Assembly (NCBI GenBank): GCA_964035575.1
Contig: OZ037905.1
Span: 707,001 to 771,000, forward strand
Direction: 5' to 3'
Source of the DNA: Rhynchopus sp. YZ270_cl-10
Taxonomy: Eukaryota > Euglenozoa > Diplonemea > Diplonemida > Diplonemidae
Length of the DNA stretch: 64,000 nt
Under the pieces are notes generated by a model. It did no database searches and was not told where the DNA came from. It saw nothing but the letters and a program-made list of their open reading frames with translations. Below, piece after piece: positions 56,866 to 64,000 of this stretch. Position 1 is the first letter of the stretch; every line of letters starts with the position of its first letter. A program made the translations under genes and the position numbers.

Positions 56866-57543
56866 ACCATGGACTCGTAATGACATTACGTGACGAGGGA
56901 CGAGGGAAATTACGTGGGAAATTACGCGCGCAATGACGTCGTCACGACGCGGGCACCCCCTCGTAATGACGACGTCATGACGTGGGGTTTCCCTCGTCAC
57001 GACGACGGCATTACGACGTCATGACGAGGGGTGCCCTCGTAATTACGAGGGCACCCCTCGTAATTACGAGGGGTGCTCCCGTGGTCATTGTCTGGCTATT
57101 GTCTCCCAGGGAAAGGGACTCTCGAATTTTTTTTTTTGGCCCCTATATAGGGCTAATTTCGACGATTTGAGGCCATTAAAAGCAAAATTTGGCACTTTTA
57201 AGCATCTGTGGGGGTCTAATGACCGTATTTTGGCTGAAATTTGACTTGACAATTTTTTTCACCATTTGGTCAATCTGAGGTTTTCTTTGGATTTTTTGGG
57301 CCACTTTATGACCTACCACGCCCGATTTTTGAAAAAAAAAATTTTTTTTTTATTGGTCAAAAATCGCCTTGTCGTGGGTGCCCACGTCATGACGACGTCG
57401 TGACGTGGTAATTACGAGGGGGTGCCCTCGTAATTACCTCGTCATGACGAGGGCACCCCCTCGTAATTACGAGGGGGTGCCCTCGTCAAGGCACTCGTAA
57501 TTACCTCGTCATGACGCGCGTAATGTCATTACGAGTCCATGGT
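56866..57543. mobile_element. 678-bp element with perfect 25-bp TIR and TAATTACG/CATGACG palindromes
   Basis: ACCATGGACTCGTAATGACA starts the left end; the 25-bp inverse closes the right. Beside each end are many palindromic copies of CGTAATTACG and CGTCATGACG. The core at 57103-57219 matches 91-217 almost base for base. No target duplication and no coding frame were seen. Confidence 0.85.
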
Positions 57544-57691
57544 GCAGGACCTCTAAGCCTCTTGCGCTGTGTCACAAAAAAAAACTGAATGATGCACAAA
57601 TACTGATACCGACTATTACTTATCACGGCGTCGCTCTGCTGGAAAGCAGGCACACCGCCACTACCCGCCTCTGCTTACCTTTATCACTCAT

Positions 57692-60588
57692 CTATGGCCC
57701 AAGTTGTCCGAACCGTTCGTTTACTTTGATCAAAGACTCGACCGGCTTCCACGAATTTATGAAGATGTCTTCGTCGGGAATCAGTTGTTGCTGGGGGTGT
57801 TGTTTTGTTGAAAACGTTGTTGTGTATTTTGTTAGCATAAACCACCTGAGGATGAGCTTCACTATTTTGTTTTTCTCTTACAAAAACCGCCATTCTGAAC
57901 ACTCTTCACAGCATTTTTTAAAAATTGTGTCCGCATATTTTTTTTATGACGTGGGTTACCAAAAGACGAACAGGGGGGTATTTTTTGACATACATAACTA
58001 AACAACATGATGATTGTTGACCCTCCGAACTGCATGAATCCGAGCTCTTCGCCTTGGGTCAACATTCCGTGCTGCTTTGTGAAGATGACGGACCCCACAC
58101 ACGTTGCTCCGATGGCCACATATGCCATGTACTGCGTCTGCCCTACTGCGTCTGTGTACTTGATGATCATCACTTTGCGGAGGTTGTAGAAGGCGTAGTT
58201 CTGGCTCTTTGCCGCGTCTGCGTTGACACTCCAGTATGTCCCGTCCAGCTCGTAGTACGCAACAATCTCTCCCGCAACAGGAGTGTTAAAGCGATGATAG
58301 TCCTGCGGGGCGAGCCTCGCAATCACCATGCTTCCTCCGGTAAAGTGGTGTCTCCAGTGGCTGTCGCTTCCCCCTAGAAGCTCTTCATAGTTAAAGCGCG
58401 AGCCTTTCACCCATACCCTTGATTTCTTGAGAGTGGGGAAGATGAGAATCCTGCAGTCGGCAGGAGAGACGAGAATGTTCTGATGTGTCTTGCTTGGGAG
58501 ATTTCCAGAGCGGAGACCAAAGGCAAGCCGTTTCCCCGCAAGGGGTCGAGACCCATCCGCGAGGCCACGGATAAACCATGTGTTTACAGAGCTGTACAAA
58601 CGGTACTGCGAAGGGTTGTACTCCATCATGTCGATGGCATATTCATCAATGAATTTCTGTTTGATTTCGACGTCCTTTTCTGCATTGGAAAGCTCTGTTT
58701 TGTACTTTGTCCCGCACCACTGCGTAAACCACTTTGCGTACAGATGCAGCTTCACATTCGTGGCCAAACCATTCCATGCATACATAATCTGCACCACCTT
58801 CGCTGTCAACGGGGGAATGTCCTCTGTCACCATCTCTTGACTTCTTCTATCATACACCGTGTAATGATCGATCTCCCACGTATACCCTAGGATCAACATC
58901 AGCACGAAGGCGAACACCAGCACAGCATAGTACAGAATGAGCAGACGACACTGCGATTTGCCGAATTTTCCTTCACGCTTGAGAGACGACCACCTAGGGA
59001 TCGGGGGCGTGAAGACCGACGAGGGGTACATCGACGGCCGCTCCGATTCATTGTGGGTACCGGTTTCGTCTTCGTTCACCATGTTGTTAGTGGTTGGTTT
59101 AGGTGGGGAGTTGTCCTCGCTTTTCGCCTCGGAGGAGGCACTCACGTTGTCACCCTTCGGAGACATCTGTCTCTGCGGCTGGTCAGACGCAAGCTCGCGT
59201 GCAGCAGCCCTTTCACGCCGCTGCCTGCAGCACTTCTTCACACAAAGTACCACAGAAAGGCCGACAATAACAAATAAATAGATCACGAACAGAATAAACC
59301 TGAAAAGGGAATAAGGGAAGGGTCATTTTAAAAGCAAAAAAAAAAAAAATGTGGGTCGTTCCTCAGAGGTGAAACAGTAGTGTTTGATAACTAATATGGG
59401 GGTAATTCTTTGCGAAGGATATGGACCCAAATGCGTGTCTGTGTCAGCATACCATCCTGTGAAGCCGCCTGCCGCAGAAAGACTGAAGTTCAGTACCACC
59501 GCAACAACGCTGATGATCAGATTGTTGTATTTCACCTGTACAAAAAAATGTGGTTTGTCATTGAAAAGGTATAGGTCAAGGGGTAAAACGATCAGGTTGA
59601 GGAACAACCTCCTATAACAGAAAGCGTGCTGTACACTGTGGGAAAATGGGAAATGGGATATGCACACCTTCCCAGCAGCATTGTGAAGCGAAGTGAACCT
59701 GAAGCATTTATTTGGTACAGGAAGCATCGGGAGCGCCCAGGAGAACATCAGCGCGAAGAGGAGGGACCACGCGAACATGCCGACTGCGACGAAGAAGAAA
59801 ATCACGCCTGTCATGAGACGCGAGTGCCTCGAGCGGGCGTCGTTGCTGTCCTTGATGGTGTAGCTGGTCTCCTCCATAGCGTCTAACATATGAAGGCGGT
59901 GCACCGCGATGCTGAGGTACCCACGCGCCCACTCTGCCGCAAGCCCCGTGGCCATGGTGAATCTGATGTGCACTGTATCACCCACGAAGTAATGCCCAAA
60001 GCGCACCTGCGGGGTGATACGCTGTGCGAGAACGTCATATTCACCACACACCATGTCGATCCCGCCTGCCGCCGCAAGCACCGCGTCGCACTCATGCACC
60101 ACCCGCACTGCGCTTCCGTTCACAACAGTACTGCGCTCCACGATGTATACAACATACGGGCTGTAGCTGTGCAGCTCCACCAAGTAGACACTCATTCCCG
60201 GATACTCAGAGAGCAAAAGCATTGTGTCCTCCCGCGAGGTAAATCGCACGAACTGTTTCAACGCAGGGTCCAAACTCCCCTGCGCAGGAATATCCAACGA
60301 AGTGGGCGGCATCACTGGAGCATTTTCCTTTGTACGCAGTTCGATCGTCGGTGATCCTGGAGGTATCAACTGCACGTGACTCGGTTGGTTTGGTTTGTTA
60401 ACAAGCGGTATAAACTCAAACTGCGGCACCACCGAATCAAACTGCGTTCCCTCATAATGACTGAACAACGACCCCAGCCGCTCCACCTTGTGCACAGTAT
60501 CCGCATCCGTGAAGGCACTGCAAATCAGAAGAAGCAGAAGACGAATAGAAACTGCGTCTCTCCGTTTCCGTACTTTGCGTTGAAGCAT
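57692..60588 (-). CDS. Membrane-anchored phosphatidylserine decarboxylase with luminal N-terminal domain
   Basis: Exons 60588-59668, 59535-59453, 59299-57994 and 57790-57692 join in frame to 802 residues. A signal peptide (hydrophobic stretch 16-26) and a ~230-residue luminal region lead to a span at 259-288. Further spans are near 311-328, 333-353 and 453-473. Residues ~480-802 match phosphatidylserine decarboxylase: VSPAD (D616), QDYHRF (H670) and the self-cleavage motif GGST (S762), the Asp-His-Ser triad in family order. The enzyme makes phosphatidylethanolamine from phosphatidylserine after cutting itself at the Ser to form a pyruvoyl group. The last exon (IPDEDIFINSWKPVESLIKV) matches the family's end and supports the join. 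The N-terminal domain was not recognised. The membrane fusion is unusual and should be tested on transcripts. The trans-splice AG is at 60623-60622. Confidence 0.85.
57810..57875 (-). repeat. Family E repeat in an intron
   Basis: GTTGAAAACGTTGTTGTGTA, then CCACCTGAGGATGAGCTTCA and CTATTTTG. It lies in intron 3 of the decarboxylase gene. Confidence 0.45.
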
Positions 60589-61616
60589 GGGAGGGGAAGG
60601 GGAAGGGGGAGTAGTGTGGAACTGTGGTATTGGGTATTTGGTATTTGGTGGTGGCAAAAAAGGTGGAGAGCGGAAAGTGACCAAATAGTGCTGTTTTTTA
60701 TAGAAAAGTAGCATTCTGTCCTCGTTGTCGCACCCATGGGCACAACAAAAAGGGAACAAAATTAACAAATTCTAATGTATTTTTGTGGGAAGAGAAAAAG
60801 ACGTTGGATGCATGAACACAAGGAGGTGCCGTAGATGCTGTGGATGTAAACATGTCTAAAAAAAAGACGGGGGGTGACATTCAGTCGGCACAGAGAAACA
60901 AAACAGATGATGTCCAAAGCACTGCTAAGGTTCATCATATTTAAGTGACCGACTTTGAGTTCACAACAAATAACACAAAACAGAACAGAAAAGCTTTTTT
61001 GGCGTGATGAATGCCTCGCACGCATCCATCTCTATTGTGGCTACAGCAGCAGGGTTCCTTTTTCCTTTTTCCTTTTTCCTTTTCCCTTTTCCCTTTTCCC
61101 TTTTCTTTTTTTGCACCGTCGCCAAGTGGCAAGCAAACGGCAAGCAAACGGCAAGCAAACACTGCTAGCTACCTCAGCAACACAGCTGTACGTTTGTTTT
61201 ATTTTTATTCAAAGGCCCGTCTTTTGTCTCATGCGAAGTGAAGGGAATCTTTTATCGTTGTTTAAAAGAAAGTGTTCCTGTCAGGTCACTTTCAGTGATT
61301 CCGGAAGACGACAGCACCGCTTGGGCATAATGTACTACATCTTCCTGGCGCTTTAGAAGTCTAGAGTAATCTGGGGCAGGGTGGGGACACATGACACGAC
61401 ATTGCACAGCACAGGGGCAGATTCATACCACAGAAAAAACCCTTTGGGAGGAGTAAAGAACACTTTAATAAAATGCACAGGCCTTTCTGGGCACATCTTC
61501 CGATAACAAATATACACACGCACCGACGTTGGATGGGGGAGGGGAAAAGGAACGTAGGAAAACAAAGAAAAGTTGGTACAGTGAATTGAGCGGCTCAGTC
61601 ACCTTGCAGTACCGTC
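60589..61616. other. Intergenic between sulfatase and decarboxylase genes
   Basis: Holds a hairpin repeat at 61000-61036 (GATGAATGCCTCGCACGCAT) and TTTTTCC tandem units at 61054-61105. Tandem GCAAGCAAACG units are at 61128-61160. No gene was recognised. Confidence 0.6.
61054..61105. repeat. Minisatellite, 7-bp unit TTTTTCC (variant TTTTCCC)
   Basis: About seven copies with a shift from TTTTTCC to TTTTCCC along the array. Confidence 0.9.
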
Positions 61617-63251
61617 CTAAGGGCAGGACGCACCCTTGCACGCATAGTACTCCTTCATCTCTGCAGCAAGAGAGTCGCGTGTCTCCTGCGGGAGGGTGTA
61701 GTAAAGGTTCTTCACCTGGTAGAGGTCCTCCGCCACGTTGTAGTACTCGTAGTACGTTTCGCAGCCCGGGCAGAAGTCCCAGGTCTTGACGTACTCGATG
61801 TACTGTGTGTCGTGTGTTGCGTTGATGCGGCGGAGGGCACGCCAGTTGTTTGATGTTGTGGAGTCGATCATGTAGCACTTTCCGTCTCCGACTGTGTCGA
61901 GCTCTACACATTCCTTTTTGTCGAAGTTGCCTGCTGGGCCTGTCGGCACCTGGCCCCCGCATTTGTGCTGCCAACTTGCTGGGGTCCATACGGAGTTGCT
62001 GTCGGCAAGAGCTGTGTGGATAGACTCGTATTCGGTCAACCACGCAGTGCGAGGAGGTGCACTGTCCTGTCCGAGCAGGGCGGACGCAAACTCGCGTCCG
62101 TCCACCACAGGCTGGTCAATGCCAGCAAGCTTCAGAAGCGTTGGGAAAAGGTCAACATTACCGGCGATGTCAGGCAACTCCACGCCTGCAGCAATGCCAG
62201 GTCCGTGTGCAAACAGGGGGATGCGAATGTCGGTCTCATACGGGTGAAGCTTTGCTGTGGCAACACGCCACTGGCCAAGCTTGAAGCCGTGGTCCGAGGT
62301 GTAGAAGAAGTAGGTGTTGTCTGTCAGGCCGTATTTATCCAGACGTTCGTACACACCCTCCACAAGGTCGTCTACGGAGAGAAGCGACCTCCACCTGTCA
62401 CGATGGTGCTCGTCAATCCAACATTCAAGGTCCTCAGACATCGGTCCATTCTGCCTGATGTGTGTAGTCTTGTTGGGCGACTCCACACCAAAGTTGGGTG
62501 TACGTGGCGCCTTCAAGTCACTGAACTCATTCTCGTACCAAGGTGCAGGTTGCGAAGGGCAGTGCGGTGCATGCGGGCCGAGGTACATGAAGAAAGGAAG
62601 TGCGTCCCTCGCCACGACGTCGTCGAGCCATGCCAGACTGCGGTTGCCGATCTGCGACGTCTGGTACGGTGTGCCGTAGATGGGGTTCGTTTTGTTGATC
62701 GTCTCCATAGTGCCGTTCACGTCCCCAGCCGTGGCGTTGTAGTTGAACCACTGCAATCCCATATATTCGGAGATCGCCCAAGGTGAGCTGATGTACGACA
62801 CAGATTTCTTCTCAGCGAGCGCAGGAAGCATGCTCGTTTGGTCGTTTGTCACCTTCCCGAAGATGCCTGTGGAGTAGCCGTTGGAGTGGAACTTGCCGAA
62901 CAGTCCGTGCTCAGGGTCGGACACATTTCCAGTGTCAACGTGCATGCATCCAGTCCCGTTCACACCACGGATGTTGTGGAAGTAGCGTCCCGTGAAAAAC
63001 TCTGTCCTGCTTGGGCAGCAGATAGGTGTGGCCACGAAGAAGTTTGTCATCGCCGCCCCCTGGTGGAGGACACGCTCCTGCAGCTTCGGCTGTGCCTCGA
63101 TGCTGCCCCACTTGGTGTAGACGTCCTCACTGCCAAGCTTCATGTCTTGGTCGTCTGTCAGAAGGAACACAAAGTTCGGTTTCCCTGCACCCGCGCCTGC
63201 TGCTGCCAGCAGTGCGGCCTGCGACACGACCGCAAGCGTCTTCGTCCACAT
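61617..63251 (-). CDS. Secreted sulfatase, N-acetylglucosamine-6-sulfatase-like
   Basis: A single exon of 544 residues. A signal peptide (MWTKTLAVVSQAALLAAAGA) precedes FVFLLTDDQD, whose Asp pair (D33, D34) binds Ca2+. The sulfatase signature CCPSR puts the formylglycine Cys at C78. DHG (D320, H321) and the following lysine-histidine segment KLHPYETDIRIPL complete the metal site in the GNS-like pattern. The family removes 6-O-sulfate from sulfated GlcNAc or related sugars in lysosomes or outside the cell. The frame stays open upstream to 63659, but the start at 63251 is preferred: it begins the signal peptide and has an AG at 63265-63264. Substrate choice is inferred from similarity only. Confidence 0.92.
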   Translation of the reverse strand: MWTKTLAVVSQAALLAAAGAGAGKPNFVFLLTDDQDMKLGSEDVYTKWGSIEAQPKLQERVLHQGAAMTNFFVATPICCPSRTEFFTGRYFHNIRGVNGTGCMHVDTGNVSDPEHGLFGKFHSNGYSTGIFGKVTNDQTSMLPALAEKKSVSYISSPWAISEYMGLQWFNYNATAGDVNGTMETINKTNPIYGTPYQTSQIGNRSLAWLDDVVARDALPFFMYLGPHAPHCPSQPAPWYENEFSDLKAPRTPNFGVESPNKTTHIRQNGPMSEDLECWIDEHHRDRWRSLLSVDDLVEGVYERLDKYGLTDNTYFFYTSDHGFKLGQWRVATAKLHPYETDIRIPLFAHGPGIAAGVELPDIAGNVDLFPTLLKLAGIDQPVVDGREFASALLGQDSAPPRTAWLTEYESIHTALADSNSVWTPASWQHKCGGQVPTGPAGNFDKKECVELDTVGDGKCYMIDSTTSNNWRALRRINATHDTQYIEYVKTWDFCPGCETYYEYYNVAEDLYQVKNLYYTLPQETRDSLAAEMKEYYACKGASCP

Positions 63252-64000
63252 TATATTTACTGTCTGTTGTGATGGATAAATGGTGTTTGCATCAGGAATC
63301 AATGGGGAAACATTTGGAGCACTACCGTTTTTCCTCTCCTCTCTAACACAGGCAGACACAACACAAGCATTTCCTTGAGGTGCAAGCACAAAGACGCACA
63401 ACACACCTTGCAAAGGAACGTTAGAACACGCCACGGGCACGTTCTGTCTACTAGCGCGCATCCACTCTGTGCGTAGATACACCTTTTTCAGCGTGAGGAT
63501 GCACCCCACTACCAATGGTAGCCCTTTGTATATTTTCAACCACTCTCTGCAAACCTCCACGTGTCCTGCTAAGACCGCATCTATGAGTGTCACAGCATGT
63601 TGCTGTTTCTCCGGATAGAAGTCAGTGTGAAGCAGCCAGGCAGTGGCGTAAAGAAGCAAAAGTGATAGACACGTTCCTTCAGTTCTTCGGTGTTAACAGT
63701 AAGCAATGCACCCAGTTAATCACCTAACAAACGAATCGGGGCTGCACCAACCACAACAAAAAGAAATAGTTCATAAGATGAACCTAAGCCTCTCTTGTGC
63801 TTAGTTATCTTAACAAAACAAACAATACATTCTTACGACACACATCTGAACAAAGACTAACTGACGGTCTGATGGACCCAGTAACATGGCGGGCACGCAA
63901 AAGCGAAATGATTGCATGCAAACACCTTATGAATACGCTCAACAGATGCAGGCACAAACATTGCCCCCCAAAGAAAAAGAAACAAAATGAACTGAAGAAA
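63252..64000. other. Upstream region of the sulfatase
   Basis: Contains a consensus-like hairpin repeat (63771-63812) and a weak family A relative (63905-63955). The window ends without another gene start. Confidence 0.55.
63771..63812 (-). repeat. A-tailed hairpin repeat, consensus-like
   Basis: TTCATAAGATGAACCTAAGC then CTCTCTTGTGCTTAGTTATC, with TAAGC/GCTTA stem and GATGA/TTATC outer arms. Confidence 0.65.

Noticed and set aside
63252-63659. In-frame extension of the sulfatase upstream by 136 residues
   Set aside because: The signal peptide and splice acceptor fit the start at 63251, and the extension has repeat-like DNA and no recognised domain.
1-64000. Old retrovirus-like, LTR, Polinton or other capsid-bearing elements
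   Set aside because: No reverse transcriptase, integrase, capsid or long terminal repeat pair was recognised.
1-64000. Bacterial-style operons, promoters or ribosome binding sites
   Set aside because: GT-AG introns, targeting peptides and splice-acceptor leaders show a eukaryotic nuclear sequence.

Overview
The window looks like nuclear DNA from a flagellate of the Euglenozoa, most likely a diplonemid or a close relative; this is inferred, not proven. All fourteen recognisable protein genes lie on the minus strand, as in the unidirectional gene clusters of Euglenozoa. Nearly every start codon has a pyrimidine tract and an AG a few to about 45 bases upstream, as expected for a spliced-leader trans-splice acceptor. 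The adenylyl cyclase catalytic domain resembles kinetoplastid cyclases, and a threonine dehydrogenase of the SDR type is present. Unlike kinetoplastids, nine genes carry ordinary cis-spliced introns (26 in all, 49 to 1,096 nt). 24 of these start GTAT and 2 start GTGTG, and all end in AG. Exon joins were chosen so that the frames and protein families fit; no transcript data were used.

Reading the minus strand from high to low coordinates: a secreted sulfatase (63251-61617); a membrane protein ending in a phosphatidylserine decarboxylase domain (60588-57692); a 2,878-residue GRIP-domain golgin with a 127-residue tandem repeat (55700-46007); a small type I membrane protein (45322-44416); an acidic-tailed unknown protein (42115-41291); a receptor-type cyclase with two cyclase domains (40677-36323); a gene-free stretch of about 10 kb (36322-26053); an EF-hand protein (26052-24091); a PPR protein (23712-22494); a NEK1/NEK5-type kinase (21986-18971); a HAD-fold hydrolase (15596-15051); a coiled-coil protein (13715-12573); mitochondrial threonine 3-dehydrogenase (12397-10729); an unrecognised helical-repeat protein (9624-7686); and a ZnT5-type zinc transporter (6507-3836). 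The genes do not form one pathway, but several belong to the Golgi and secretory system (zinc transporter, golgin, decarboxylase, sulfatase) and two or three to the mitochondrion.

The DNA between genes, and several introns, is packed with small repeats. Two classes stand out. One is a set of short A-tailed, hairpin-forming retroposon-like repeats, all inserted in the same orientation as the genes. The other is a varied set of terminal-inverted-repeat and foldback elements (MITE-like), several with clear target-site duplications and several filled with many forward and reverse copies of a 7-10 base motif. No rRNA, canonical tRNA, spliced-leader RNA gene, CRISPR array, reverse transcriptase or capsid gene was recognised.
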